The notes: generated by a model from the letters alone, not told the origin. A stretch of 64,000 nt of DNA from Devosia riboflavina (GCF_000743575.1 NZ_JQGC01000006.1:62001-126000), one strand, 5' to 3'; positions 39,782 through 49,432 are shown, numbered from the stretch's first letter. Numbers and translations are program-made.

Positions 39782-40173
39782 TGGGTGTCTCGCAGACGAT
39801 CGGCCCGTTGGATTGGGCCGATGGGGCATACACGTTTCGCCTGGCCAATGGCGAACTGATCATGCTTCAGGATGCCACGGATTGCGGTCCATTTTTCCTG
39901 CTCGACAAGCTCGGCGGCAAGCATTGGAAAGTTCAAGAAATATCGCACATCATCAGGCTCGGTCTGATCGGTGGCGGCATTGAGCCGGCTAAGGCCCTGA
40001 GCCTTGTGCGCGACTATGTCGAGAGCCGTCCCCCAATGGAAAGCGTGCCGCTGGCATTTGCTGTCCTCGCTGCCGGCGTGCAGGGGGCGCCGGACGATCC
40101 AAAAAAAACGGTGGGGGAGGCGACGGGCAGCGGCTCGACGGTCTCCCCAACGGACGATTCCGCTGGGGCCTGA
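39781..40173 (+). CDS. Tail assembly chaperone, first frame (GTA-family)
   Basis: 130 aa; the start shares its first base with the tube gene stop. GDYTFRLANGELI-type sequence (here DGAYTFRLANGELIMLQDAT), then GLIGGGIEPAKALSLVRDYV matches GTA-family proteins of this position. Near its end eight A at 40101-40108 form a slippery site from which a -1 shift extends the protein into the next frame. This is the G part of a G/GT pair. Confidence 0.8.
   Translation: MGVSQTIGPLDWADGAYTFRLANGELIMLQDATDCGPFFLLDKLGGKHWKVQEISHIIRLGLIGGGIEPAKALSLVRDYVESRPPMESVPLAFAVLAAGVQGAPDDPKKTVGEATGSGSTVSPTDDSAGA
40101..40107 (+). promoter_or_regulatory. Slippery heptamer A-AAA-AAA for -1 frameshift
   Basis: In the chaperone frame the codons are CCA AAA AAA ACG. 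Slipping back one base at the two AAA codons enters a frame that is open from here to 40439. A G-rich stretch follows at 40110-40120, which could form the stimulating structure. Confidence 0.75.
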
Positions 40174-40439
40174 TCCTCGGTTTGGGAGCGGCCATGGGGT
40201 GGACCGCCGAAGCGGTTAAGCGCGCCTCCCTGTGGGAATTTTTCTCCGCATGGGATGGCTATGTTCAGGCCAATACTCCTGCCCAAAAGGGCAAGCTGAC
40301 GCCTGAGGAAAAGGCGGAGCTTATCGCCGATATCGAGGCCTACGGTTTCTCGCGAGGCGGCGTCCTGTCGACCCAAACCTATCTGCTGGCCGGTCTGCAC
40401 CTGGTGCCGGCTGGCATTGTGACGTTCGAGGTTCACTAG
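40107..40439 (+). CDS. Tail assembly chaperone, frameshift extension (GT)
   Basis: Second part of the frameshifted product: 110 residues that follow the 109 from the first gene, 219 aa in total. The segment after the shift (FRWGLILGLGAAMGWTAEAV, then WEFFSAWDGY) has the W/L-rich pattern of phage tail chaperones, and part of it lies before the first ATG of this frame (40182), so an independent start would lose it. The T part binds the tape measure during tail assembly. Confidence 0.75.
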   Translation, partial: NGGGGDGQRLDGLPNGRFRWGLILGLGAAMGWTAEAVKRASLWEFFSAWDGYVQANTPAQKGKLTPEEKAELIADIEAYGFSRGGVLSTQTYLLAGLHLVPAGIVTFEVH

Positions 40440-40440
40440 C

Positions 40441-42684
40441 ATGGCGACTGAAATAGAGCGCTTGGTCGTGAGCCTCGAGGCTTCGATCACCAAGTTCGAT
40501 CGCACGATGCAGAAGGCCTTGGGCATCACCAACAACACGATGCGCAAGATCGAGCAGCGGCAGGCAACTGCGATTCAGAAGCTCAATGCCGGCTGGTCGG
40601 GACTGCAACGAGGTGTCGCTTCAGCGTTCGCTACGGCGGCTGCCCTGCGCGGCGCACAGCAGCTTGTTGATGCGAGCACGCGCATCGAAAACTCGCTGAA
40701 GGTCGTTGGCCTCGCTGGCGAAGAACTCGATCGCGTCTATCAGTCGCTGTTCCAGTCGGCGCAGCGAAACATGGCGCCAGTGGAGACGCTGACAACGCTA
40801 TTCAGCCGCCTCGGTCTCGCCCAGAAGGAACTCGGCGTCACGACCGACGAGCTGTTGAGCTTCACGGATAATGTGGCTCTTGCGCTCCGCGTGCAGGGCA
40901 CGACTTCCGATGAAGCCCGAGGCGCGCTGATCCAGCTTAGTCAGGCCATGGGTTCCGGCATTGTCCGGGCTGAAGAATTCAACTCTGTCGTGGAAGGTGC
41001 GCCGTCCATCCTTCGCGCCGCTGCCGCCGGCCTGAAGGAAGCCAACGGCTCTGTCGCCGCGCTGCGCAAGTTGGTCATCGATGGCAAAGTCAGCAGCGAG
41101 GCATTCTTCCGCGCCTTCCAAGCTGGTTCCGTCATTCTGCAGGAGCAGGTGGCCGGGGCTGAAGTTACGATCTCCCAAGGCTTCGTTCGCCTGCAGAACG
41201 TGCTGATCGACACGGCAGGAAAGCTTGATGAGGCTACTGGGGCGTCGGTGCGCATTGGTGCGGGCCTGACGGACCTTGCCAACATTATAGATGCCCTCGG
41301 AAACACTGCCGTTGATAACAAGGACAGCGTTAGCAGTTTCATTGATCAGGTTGGCATCTCGGCACAGAACCTGCCGATTTTTGCGGACATCAGGCGCGGT
41401 GTTGAGGCGCTTCGTGCGCTGACGCGCGAGGGCTCGGAAGCCCGCGCCATCATAGACGAGTTGACCGCGAGCTTCGACAAGTTCGGTCCGACCGTTTCCG
41501 ATACAGATATCGCCTTGGGGGAGGCGGAGCAGACCTTGGCGAGTTTCGCTGACAACACCGTCGGCAAAATGGGTGAGATCGATGCGGCAGCGCAAGATCT
41601 CTTCCAGCAGGTGTTGGAGGGGAAGGGGTCTGCCCGGCTCGCCGCCGAAGCCATTGAGGCCCTCGGTGATGCCAATCCGGACTTCGCTCCCTTGCTGTCG
41701 AAGATCGGCGCGACGATCCAGCAAATCTACGCCCTGCGAGCGGCGGCTATTTCCGCTACCCGGATGGACGAAATTGGCGCGGCGCCAAAATTCTCCGAGC
41801 TTCAATCTTTTGGTGCCAGCCCTACTGTCCAGCCGGTGAGCCTGAGCGACTATAAGGCGCCAGCCGGTGTAGGTGGCGGCGGCGGATCGAAGCGCGATCA
41901 GTATGCTGCGGCAGTCGCAGCTCAGCAGGAACGCATTGACGCCCTGACCCGCGAGACCGCTCTGCAGGCCCAACTCAACCCGCTTGTGAACGACTATGGC
42001 TTCGCGGTCGAAAAGTTGCGGGCTCAGATCGAGCTTGAGAACGCGGCAAAAGAGCAAGGCTTGGCTCTCGATGAGCCGCGGCGCCAGCAGATCGAAGAGC
42101 TTTCATCCGGATATGCTCGAGCAACTGCCGAAGCTGCCCGTCTTGCCGAAGCTCAGGATAAGGCCCGCCAGTCGGCAGAAGACCTTGCCAATGCCGGACG
42201 AGAGGCCCTCGACACCATCATCGACGGCTTCCTCGAAGGAAAAGACGCCGGGGAAATCTTCGGGAACGTGCTGAAAGATCTCGGGCGCAATCTGCTGAAT
42301 ATGGGTTTGAATGGCCTCTTCAGTGGCTTTGGCGGCGGTGGAAATCCGCTGGCGGCACTCTTCGGTGGTTTCCGCGCAGGCGGCGGCCCTGTTCAGGCTG
42401 GCAAAGCCTATGTTGTGGGTGAGAAGCGCCCGGAACTCTTCGTTCCCGGCCAGAGCGGCACGATCGTGCCCCGCATTCCCGATGTCGCGGGCATCTCCGC
42501 TCCGCCCACGACCGCAACGAGCAGCATCACGTTGATGGCAGGTGCCATCCAAATCGACGGTAGCGGCCTAAACCAAGCCCAAATGACAACGGCCATCTCT
42601 GATGCGCTAGAGCGCTATGACCGGAAGACCTTGCCGCGCCGCGTCAACGAGCTGAAGAACAACACGATGGTGGTCAACGGATGA
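40441..42684 (+). CDS. Tape measure protein
   Basis: 747 aa. Typical start ATEIERLVVSLEASITKFDR then a TMP domain (VDASTRIENSLKVVGLAGEE, then ELGVTTDELLSFTDNVALAL and AMGSGIVRAEEFNSVVEGAP). Coiled-coil helices follow (~495-590), and a Gly-rich C-terminal part (GFGGGGNPLAALFGGFRAGG) ends with a tail-tip-binding region. Sets tail length. The stop overlaps the next start by four bases. Confidence 0.9.
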   Translation: MATEIERLVVSLEASITKFDRTMQKALGITNNTMRKIEQRQATAIQKLNAGWSGLQRGVASAFATAAALRGAQQLVDASTRIENSLKVVGLAGEELDRVYQSLFQSAQRNMAPVETLTTLFSRLGLAQKELGVTTDELLSFTDNVALALRVQGTTSDEARGALIQLSQAMGSGIVRAEEFNSVVEGAPSILRAAAAGLKEANGSVAALRKLVIDGKVSSEAFFRAFQAGSVILQEQVAGAEVTISQGFVRLQNVLIDTAGKLDEATGASVRIGAGLTDLANIIDALGNTAVDNKDSVSSFIDQVGISAQNLPIFADIRRGVEALRALTREGSEARAIIDELTASFDKFGPTVSDTDIALGEAEQTLASFADNTVGKMGEIDAAAQDLFQQVLEGKGSARLAAEAIEALGDANPDFAPLLSKIGATIQQIYALRAAAISATRMDEIGAAPKFSELQSFGASPTVQPVSLSDYKAPAGVGGGGGSKRDQYAAAVAAQQERIDALTRETALQAQLNPLVNDYGFAVEKLRAQIELENAAKEQGLALDEPRRQQIEELSSGYARATAEAARLAEAQDKARQSAEDLANAGREALDTIIDGFLEGKDAGEIFGNVLKDLGRNLLNMGLNGLFSGFGGGGNPLAALFGGFRAGGGPVQAGKAYVVGEKRPELFVPGQSGTIVPRIPDVAGISAPPTTATSSITLMAGAIQIDGSGLNQAQMTTAISDALERYDRKTLPRRVNELKNNTMVVNG

Positions 42685-43340
42685 CGGCAATCACCTTCCC
42701 GATTCCTCAGGCAGACCTTGGCGACCTTCTGCCGGTTCAGTCCGTCACATGGGAGCTTGTCCGACAGCAGGAATTTAGCGGCTTGGGATCGGGGGAGGGG
42801 CTGGCAGCAGACCTTGCCCCGGCTCTTTGGGAGGGCGACGTTTCCCTTCGACCTTTGCTTCACACGAAGGCGCGCGGGCTGGTCGCAAAGTTTGACGCTC
42901 TTGATGGAGCAATCCAAACATTCTTCCTGGCTAACCCGCTTGGCTGGTGGCCGGCGACTGATCCTGGCGGCGTCATCTATGGGGCGTCCAATCCTGAAAT
43001 CGGCTTCATCGCCACGAACAGGAAGGAACTGTCGTTCACCGACTTGCCGCCCAACTATGTCCTCTCCGCCGGTGACATGTTCATGGTGGAATATGGAACG
43101 CCGGCACGTCGCGCGCTGCATCGCCTGGTTGGGGACATCACTGCCAACGGTTCGGGTACCACTGGCCTGGTGGAAGTGAGGCCGCACCTTCGGTCGGGCA
43201 TCGTTGAGGGCCTCGCCGCCAGCTTCAAAAGACCAGCGGCCAAGGTGAAGCTCATCCCCAACACACTGACCCAGCAGTTTCACTCAGCGAACCGGACCCG
43301 CATCAGCTTCCGTGTCCGTCAAACCCTGGCAGCAGGATAG
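42681..43340 (+). CDS. Minor tail (distal tail-type) protein
   Basis: 219 aa. Position after the tape measure and the beta-rich sequence (FPIPQADLGDLLPVQSVTWE near the start, then IQTFFLANPLGWWPATDP) indicate a distal tail or baseplate-hub protein. The family is not recognised with certainty. Confidence 0.65.
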   Translation: MTAITFPIPQADLGDLLPVQSVTWELVRQQEFSGLGSGEGLAADLAPALWEGDVSLRPLLHTKARGLVAKFDALDGAIQTFFLANPLGWWPATDPGGVIYGASNPEIGFIATNRKELSFTDLPPNYVLSAGDMFMVEYGTPARRALHRLVGDITANGSGTTGLVEVRPHLRSGIVEGLAASFKRPAAKVKLIPNTLTQQFHSANRTRISFRVRQTLAAG

Positions 43341-43346
43341 CACTTC

Positions 43347-43979
43347 ATGGTCAGAGTTTTGGACGCCGCGACACAGGGCGCTGTGCGAAATCGCTCGGCT
43401 ATAGTTCCGCGCGACTTCGTGCTTTTCACCCTGACAGCGGGCGAGACTGTCACCCGCTACGGTTTCACCAACGTCGGCGAAGACGTCGCGGTCAACGTTG
43501 TCACCAACGGCGCGGGAACGGTCGAAAACTACACTTTCTATGGCGACAACGCGCCGATCCAGGCCATCGACGCTATCCCGCTGAAGGTCGGTCTTGAGGT
43601 CGATACCATTCAGGTTCGGCTGAATCCGATCCATCCAATTGTGAAGCTTTTAGCGCGCGCCGATGAGACTGCGCTTCGGGTTGCTCGGGTGCAGATCTTC
43701 CGCGGCTATCTCGATCCAGATTCCATGCTGCTGGTTGCCAACCCTCGGAGCCGCTTCGTCGGCCAGGTCAACACTGCGCCGGAGACGGTCGCGGGTCCGG
43801 GAGGCGAAAGCATTCGTACGATCAACGTGCGCTCGCACACCCAAGAGATGACCCGAACGAACTCGGCGAAGAAGAGCGACGAAACCTACCGGCTCCGCTC
43901 CGGCGATCGGTTCGGCCAATACGCCGGAACCGCCGGGAATTGGGAGCTTTGGTGGGGTGAAGTGAAGGGCACGACTTAA
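43347..43979 (+). CDS. Minor tail protein (DUF2163-like)
   Basis: 210 aa. Segments such as NRSAIVPRDFVLFTLTAGET, DSMLLVANPRSRFVGQVNTA and SDETYRLRSGDRFGQYAGTA are common in tail proteins that precede gpJ-like genes in alphaproteobacterial phages; DUF2163 is a plausible family. Probably part of the tail tip. Confidence 0.65.
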   Translation: MVRVLDAATQGAVRNRSAIVPRDFVLFTLTAGETVTRYGFTNVGEDVAVNVVTNGAGTVENYTFYGDNAPIQAIDAIPLKVGLEVDTIQVRLNPIHPIVKLLARADETALRVARVQIFRGYLDPDSMLLVANPRSRFVGQVNTAPETVAGPGGESIRTINVRSHTQEMTRTNSAKKSDETYRLRSGDRFGQYAGTAGNWELWWGEVKGTT

Positions 43980-43982
43980 GCC

Positions 43983-46880
43983 ATGGGCTTCATTTTTCAG
44001 ATCATCATTGGGCTGGTTCTCAGCCTCGCATCGACGCTTATCCAGTCGATGTTCCAGCAGGACCAGAAGCAGAAAGTCCCTGGCGTCCGTGGGTCGATCC
44101 AGACCGGCGGCGATATCCCGCTTTCCTTCATCATGGGCTTCTACGCCACTGGTGGGCATCTGAAATACGCCGGCACTTGGGGCAATTCTGGGGAGACTCC
44201 GAATGCCTATTTCTCCAAGGTCGTGTCGGTTTCGGACCTGCCTGTTCGTGGACTATCGGGCTTCTTCGTCAACGGCGAGCGCGTCACTTTGGCCGGGATG
44301 CCGACGGGAAGTCTCGGATATGCCGTTCTCGAATATCGAGTGAATGGCGTCGATCACCTATGGGTCAATTTCTACAACGGCAATCAGACTGCCGCCGACC
44401 CGCTGATGCTGGCGCAGTTCGGCGCCGATCCGAACCGGCCCTACACGTCAGATATGGTGGGTCGTGGCGTGGCTTACTTCGTCGCGACGGCATTGGTGAA
44501 CCGCGAGCTTTTTTCGGGCTTCCCGGAGTATTTAGCTGAGGTTCATGGCATCCCGCTCAGCGATCCTCGCGGGGATAGCCAGCACGACAATCCAATGGTC
44601 GGCATCTACACACTCGCCAAGGGGCTCTACTTCGGCGGCCAGTGGGTCTATGGCCCGCAGAACATCACCGACGCCAACTTCATCGCGGCTAACCTAGAAG
44701 GCCAGATGGACAAGTGCGACACGCTGCGCGACGGCACGACCGAGAAGCGGTTCCGCTTCGGCATGGAAGTCAGCGTGGACGCCGAGCCTCATGCCATTAT
44801 CGGTGAAATGCTCAAGGCCTGCGAAGGCCGCGTGGCTGAGATTGGCGGGATATACAAGTTCTTGGTGGGTGAACCGGACGCGCCAGTCGTGTCTTTCACC
44901 GATGAAGACCTTGTGATTTCCGAAGGCCAGACCTACGAACCGTTCCCCGGCCTCGAAAGCCTATTCAACGGCATGGGCGCCACCTATCCGGAGCCTGCTG
45001 AGGGCTGGGAGCTTAAGGAAGCGCCGCCGCGGTACCGCAGCGACCTTGAGGTGCTGGACGACAACCGCCGTCTGCCCTTCACTACGCAATACAAAGCCGT
45101 TCCGTTCGCCCTGCAGGTTCAGGAGCTGATGCGGGCCGCCATCGAGGAGGTACGCCGCTTCCGCCGGCACACGCAGACGATGCCGCCGGAATGGTGGGAA
45201 TACGAGCCGCTCGACGTAGCTGCGTGGACCAGTGCCCGCAACGGCTATGTGGGGAAAGACTTCCTCATCACGGCCATGGACGACCTGCCGAATGCCAACC
45301 AGTTCGTTGGCCTGCAGGAGATGGACCCGAGCGACTATTCATGGTCGACCGACAATGAGCTCCCCTATGACGTCGCGCCGCTGGTCATTGCTCGGCCGGC
45401 TCCGCAGCAGATCACCGGCTTCGCTGTCGAGCCTTATATCGGGGAGGACAATAATGGGATTGCCCGTCGTCCGGGCTTCCGCATTTACGGGTTCGGCGCT
45501 GGGCTGGTCGACGTCAGCGAGGTTTGGGTTCAGGCTCGGCTTGCCGAGACAGGCGCGCTGGTTATCGATGGCAGGGCTCCATACGATCCCGAAGAGATCG
45601 AACCATCGGCGCAATGGTCTGGCGACCCAATCCTGCCAGCGGTCCAATACGAGGTACGCGGCAAGCTGGTCCCGTTCTCCGGCCGTGCCACTGAATGGTC
45701 TGCGTGGCTGCCGGTCACCACGCCTGATGTAAAGCTCGGCCCCCTCGATGTCGTCTATGGCGACATCGATCTGGATGAACTTGGCGAACAGGTTCAGGGC
45801 TATTTCGATTGGATGGGTCAGAACATCCGCGAGCTGATCGAGCAGGCCCAGGCTCAAGCTACATTGACTGGCGACCAGGAGCTGGCAAACGCCTACCAGT
45901 TCGATGAGGTCCGGCGCAGTCTGGCTGTCGTATCCGGCGAATTGTCCGCGTCGTTCGAAGAGACCATCACCGTGGCTATTGTCCCGATGCAGGGGCAGTT
46001 GGTCGCGATGGCCGATGCGTTGACCGAGTTGTCAGCGGCCAACGATGGCGACGTCAATTCGGCTCGCATCCGGTTCACAGCGGTTTCTGGACCCACGGGT
46101 TACAGCCGCGTTGGCATCGAGACCCGCTTTGATCCGCTCGACAGTGGCGACTTCCGCTTGGCAGGTAGTTACTGGGACACTCCCAACAACAACTCTTTGC
46201 CGACACGGCGCATGGAGATTGCCGAGCAATTCGTAATCGCCGAGAGCGCGGCAGCGGCGGCTTTCCAGCCGTTCATCTTCCAGTCGGGGGTGCTGCGGGT
46301 TGCAAACGCCATGGTCGGCAGTGCCGCCATTGTCGATGCCGCAATCACCAATGCCAAGATCGCCGATGCGGCAATCACGAACGCCAAAATCCAAGACGCC
46401 ACGATCACAGGCGCCAAGATCGCGAATGCGTCTATTGGCAGCGCTCAAATCGGTGATGCGGCGATCACCAACGCGAAAATTGCCAATGCGACCATTCAGA
46501 CGGTCAACTTCGCGAATGGCGCGATCGCTCAATACACAACCGGTGGCAGCTTCGTTTCAGCAGGAAAGGACTGGGTGTCAGCCACATTCACTTCCTATGG
46601 CTTCCCCGTCTTGCTGGGCATTCAAGCTCAGATTAGCCGGGACTCCACAGGGTCGAACCCAGATTTTTACATCTATATCGAGCTCGAAAACCTGACGACG
46701 GGCGCGGTAACTGTTTTAGCGCTGGCCGTCGGTGTCACGGACATCGTGACGTTCCGCACACTCACTACCGGCCAAGTCTATCGTATTCGCTTGATTGAAC
46801 GAGCTGCTAGCTCAGGGGCTACCGGCGGCGCGACAATCGTTGGAACACCATCCGTCGTCGTCCAGGCGCCTAGAGTTTAA
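43983..46880 (+). CDS. Tail tip host-specificity protein (gpJ-like)
   Basis: 965 aa. The N-terminus is hydrophobic (FIFQIIIGLVLSLASTLIQS) and is followed by the conserved gpJ-like region (PGVRGSIQTGGDIPLSFIMG and ASYDVAP-type segments). Residues ~780-840 hold repeated NAKI blocks (AAITNAKIADAAITNAKIQD), common in host-specificity proteins. The C-terminal ~120 residues form a beta receptor-binding tip. It determines receptor choice. A terminator follows at 46911. Confidence 0.85.
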   Translation: MGFIFQIIIGLVLSLASTLIQSMFQQDQKQKVPGVRGSIQTGGDIPLSFIMGFYATGGHLKYAGTWGNSGETPNAYFSKVVSVSDLPVRGLSGFFVNGERVTLAGMPTGSLGYAVLEYRVNGVDHLWVNFYNGNQTAADPLMLAQFGADPNRPYTSDMVGRGVAYFVATALVNRELFSGFPEYLAEVHGIPLSDPRGDSQHDNPMVGIYTLAKGLYFGGQWVYGPQNITDANFIAANLEGQMDKCDTLRDGTTEKRFRFGMEVSVDAEPHAIIGEMLKACEGRVAEIGGIYKFLVGEPDAPVVSFTDEDLVISEGQTYEPFPGLESLFNGMGATYPEPAEGWELKEAPPRYRSDLEVLDDNRRLPFTTQYKAVPFALQVQELMRAAIEEVRRFRRHTQTMPPEWWEYEPLDVAAWTSARNGYVGKDFLITAMDDLPNANQFVGLQEMDPSDYSWSTDNELPYDVAPLVIARPAPQQITGFAVEPYIGEDNNGIARRPGFRIYGFGAGLVDVSEVWVQARLAETGALVIDGRAPYDPEEIEPSAQWSGDPILPAVQYEVRGKLVPFSGRATEWSAWLPVTTPDVKLGPLDVVYGDIDLDELGEQVQGYFDWMGQNIRELIEQAQAQATLTGDQELANAYQFDEVRRSLAVVSGELSASFEETITVAIVPMQGQLVAMADALTELSAANDGDVNSARIRFTAVSGPTGYSRVGIETRFDPLDSGDFRLAGSYWDTPNNNSLPTRRMEIAEQFVIAESAAAAAFQPFIFQSGVLRVANAMVGSAAIVDAAITNAKIADAAITNAKIQDATITGAKIANASIGSAQIGDAAITNAKIANATIQTVNFANGAIAQYTTGGSFVSAGKDWVSATFTSYGFPVLLGIQAQISRDSTGSNPDFYIYIELENLTTGAVTVLALAVGVTDIVTFRTLTTGQVYRIRLIERAASSGATGGATIVGTPSVVVQAPRV

Positions 46881-46910
46881 CTGTCTTTACCAGACACCCG
46901 GTCACATTGC

Positions 46911-46932
46911 GCCGCCTCCGGGGCGGCTTTTT
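46911..46932 (+). terminator. Rho-independent terminator after the tail-tip gene
   Basis: GCCGCC (46911-46916), 5-base loop, GGCGGC (46922-46927), TTTTT. It lies only 15 bases before the tail-fibre gene, so fibre expression depends on read-through or antitermination. Confidence 0.8.
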
Positions 46933-46946
46933 CTATTGGAGCCAAC

Positions 46947-48473
46947 ATGGCCGTTCTCTCTGACTATGTGTCGGGCACCATCAGCCTGACCAATGGCTTG
47001 GTGGATTTCACCGGCACGGGCACTGGCTGGCAGCTCGCACAAATCCGCGAAGGCGACACGATCTTCTATCTGCCGGGAACGCCCTATCAGGGTGTGATTT
47101 CTGAGATCACCTCCAACGTCGCTGGCAAGCTGGACAGGGCATGGGAGGGGCCTGACCTCGTCGATGTGGCATACCGCATCCGCATCCTCTCGGATGGAAG
47201 CCGATCCACATCGCAGTCGGCCATGCTGCGCGAGCAGCTTGGCAATGGGAATATTCAGGCTGTTGCTGGGCTGACGGGATCGGCTGATCAGGTACTTATG
47301 TTCACCGGCCCGGGCGCGATGACCACTGTGCCCAAGTTGTCGCTTGTCTCGGGTGCGGACTATGATGTTCAGGTTGATGATCTCTCCGCGCGCGCCACAT
47401 ACGATGGGCAGGCGGCCGGTTTCTCGGTGCTTGTGTCCGATGTCGGCGACGGTCGTTCCGCCATCTATTCCAAAGCCAGCAATGCTAGTGCGGATTGGAC
47501 CGATCCTGCGTTCGTGACTGGACCTGTTGGTCCGTTGCCCGATGTGACCGTTGGTGATGTCACCACAGGCTTGCCCGGAACAGACGTTGAAATTACTCCG
47601 ACGCCGACTGATGATGGCGTTGAGCTTAGCTTCGTGATCCCAGCAGGCGAAGGTTTCGTCTATGTGCCCGGCGGGTACGACGACGAATTCGCCTACGGCA
47701 AAGGTTACGTGATCAATGAAGCAGGGTCGGCTTGGATAACTCTTCAACCCACCACTGGCAATGCTCCTCCAACCCTTCCAACTACAAGCAATGCCTATTG
47801 GGAGTTGTTGGTTCAGAAGGGTCAGGATGGCACTGGCACGGGTGACATGGTCGGGCCGGCCGATTCCGCGAATGACGAGATCGTGGTCTTCAGCGGCACC
47901 ACGGGCAAGCTGACCAAACGTGGCGGCAAAACCATCGCTGAACTTGTTCCGGGCGATGGCAGCGTGACGAACGCCAAGCTCGCAAATATGGCCAATGCTA
48001 CAGTCAAAGGCCGCAACACGGCCGGCGCTGGGGTACCCGAAGACGTTACCATGACCCAGCTTCTGGCGCTATTGAAAGCGACAGGCGCCTACGCCAGGGA
48101 CAACATTCTCGGCGCGGTTTCCCAATCAGGCGGCGTACCGACCGGTTACATTATCGAGCGCGGAAGCAATGCCAATGGACAGTATGTGCGGTTTGCAGAC
48201 GGAACCCAGATTTGTTGGCACAAGTCACCCGGCTCATTTTCTGCAACAAATGCGGCTGGGTCAGTTTTTGCAAGCGGGTTGGCTACATTCACGTTCCCGG
48301 TCGCCTTTAGTGCCGCCCCCAACGTGACATATAATGCGGCGTTCTCTGCCGTTTCCGCCCCGTGGGTTTCGGGAGCCGCCATTACAACGACAACAGCATC
48401 ATTGTACCTGCTGGGTGCTCTTAGTGGTGCAGCGGGCGTGCCTGAATATATTGCCGTAGGAAGGTGGTTCTAA
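46947..48473 (+). CDS. Tail fibre protein
   Basis: 508 aa. The N-terminus (LSDYVSGTISLTNGLVDFTG) is a structural adaptor of a kind found at the start of phage fibres. The middle has repeats of beta/Gly-rich shaft sequence, including VTGPVGPLPDVTVGDVTTGL and AYARDNILGAVSQSGGVPTG. The last ~110 residues should form the receptor-binding tip (ASGLATFTFPVAFSAAPNVT). Bound to the tail tip. Confidence 0.75.
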   Translation: MAVLSDYVSGTISLTNGLVDFTGTGTGWQLAQIREGDTIFYLPGTPYQGVISEITSNVAGKLDRAWEGPDLVDVAYRIRILSDGSRSTSQSAMLREQLGNGNIQAVAGLTGSADQVLMFTGPGAMTTVPKLSLVSGADYDVQVDDLSARATYDGQAAGFSVLVSDVGDGRSAIYSKASNASADWTDPAFVTGPVGPLPDVTVGDVTTGLPGTDVEITPTPTDDGVELSFVIPAGEGFVYVPGGYDDEFAYGKGYVINEAGSAWITLQPTTGNAPPTLPTTSNAYWELLVQKGQDGTGTGDMVGPADSANDEIVVFSGTTGKLTKRGGKTIAELVPGDGSVTNAKLANMANATVKGRNTAGAGVPEDVTMTQLLALLKATGAYARDNILGAVSQSGGVPTGYIIERGSNANGQYVRFADGTQICWHKSPGSFSATNAAGSVFASGLATFTFPVAFSAAPNVTYNAAFSAVSAPWVSGAAITTTTASLYLLGALSGAAGVPEYIAVGRWF

Positions 48474-48808
48474 TGCGCATTTCGTTTTCACCTCAGCGCC
48501 GAGACGACACGTTGGCGCTAGAAAAAAGCAGCGGTGATCGTCTCCGGATCAACGGCGAGTTGTTCAACTTTAATCCGCTGGCTGAGGGCGACATGATCCC
48601 GGCCGGCGCCGTTCCGTGCGCATGGATTGTCGGACCAGTCGAGCGGATCGCAGGAGAGGTCAGGCTGACGTTGATCCTGCCACACGGACCGACTCCGTCT
48701 CAGGCGGTTGCTTTTCCTGAGCCCGTCACAGTCGCCGAAGATGGGCCGATCGAAGTGCCACGTGATCCAGAACCGCAGCCAGAGGAGCCCGCCAATGTGG
48801 AGCCCTGA
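48473..48808 (+). CDS. Hypothetical protein in the fibre cluster
   Basis: 111 aa from the ATG at 48473 (TAATG overlap with the fibre stop, AAGG upstream). Beta-rich with INGELFNFNPLAEGDMIP; the C-terminus is Pro/Glu-rich. A small tail or fibre accessory protein is likely. Confidence 0.6.
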   Translation: MRISFSPQRRDDTLALEKSSGDRLRINGELFNFNPLAEGDMIPAGAVPCAWIVGPVERIAGEVRLTLILPHGPTPSQAVAFPEPVTVAEDGPIEVPRDPEPQPEEPANVEP

Positions 48809-49133
48809 TCAGTCGATCATCGTCACAGCAGAGCAACGCACAGCGGAAGAAGCTGCCGCGGCCCGAAAGGCGGAGTTTCCGAACCTTGAGCCCGACCAGT
48901 TCTGGTTCGTGGTTCGGGCCTCCGGAAACGAGCAGGAGCTTCGCGACTGGGTTGCGAGCCTCAACGATCCGGAGGGCCCGGATTATGACCCAATGGCCTG
49001 GGCTGTCGCGTCGGCCAAGCTCGACTTCGCCAAGTTTTTCGAACGTGATCATCCACTCGTGGAAGCCGCGCGTGAAGCGCTGTGTATCACCGTAGATCAA
49101 CTGGATGATCTATGGAGGTTTGCGGCCGCATAA
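48795..49133 (+). CDS. Hypothetical protein in the fibre cluster
   Basis: 112 aa from the ATG at 48795 (AGAGGAGC before it). The start SPDQSIIVTAEQRTAEEAAA resembles tail-fibre accessory proteins that begin with a similar IxTAEQR motif. The rest is helical and acidic. A strong terminator follows. Confidence 0.6.
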   Translation: MWSPDQSIIVTAEQRTAEEAAAARKAEFPNLEPDQFWFVVRASGNEQELRDWVASLNDPEGPDYDPMAWAVASAKLDFAKFFERDHPLVEAAREALCITVDQLDDLWRFAAA

Positions 49134-49136
49134 GAA

Positions 49137-49162
49137 AAAGGCCCCAGATCGCCGGGGCCTTT
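49137..49162 (+). terminator. Bidirectional-type rho-independent terminator
   Basis: AAAGGCCCC (49137-49145) pairs with GGGGCCTTT (49154-49162), an 8-base loop between. It can stop the rightward late transcript and also the leftward lipoprotein transcript, since it lies between convergent genes. Confidence 0.8.
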
Positions 49163-49172
49163 GTTGCAAGTC

Positions 49173-49334
49173 CTACCAGGGCTTGTTCGACTGGCTCGAC
49201 AGCGACGGGTTTTCCGTACGCTTTCCTTCACCCCACGAAGCGGCATTACCGTCTTTGTTAAGATATTTCGGCCCCGTGCTGGCGGCGCAACCGGCAAGAA
49301 TTACGACCAAGGCAAAGATAGCAGCAAACCGCAT
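49173..49334 (-). CDS. 53-aa lipoprotein
   Basis: Minus-strand frame preceded by GGAGG at ideal spacing. The product (MRFAAIFALVVILAGCAAST) has a clear lipoprotein signal with lipobox LAGC (Cys16). The mature part is small and polar. Opposes the late transcript, so it is probably expressed independently, perhaps in the prophage state. Function unknown; superinfection exclusion lipoproteins are of this size. Confidence 0.65.
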   Translation of the reverse strand: MRFAAIFALVVILAGCAASTGPKYLNKDGNAASWGEGKRTENPSLSSQSNKPW

Positions 49335-49432
49335 TAAGGAATCCTCCGGAACAATTGGAGGATTCTATATCTTCGAAACCGGTCGATGCAACTGACATGG
49401 ATAATCGTCCATCGGGGATGGGATGTATCGCA

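Noticed and set aside
40798..42057. 419-codon antisense frame inside the tape measure gene
   Set aside because: Shadow of a well-supported GC-rich gene.
43983..48473. Diversity-generating retroelement feeding the tail-tip or fibre gene
   Set aside because: I looked for a reverse transcriptase and a template/variable repeat pair and found neither.
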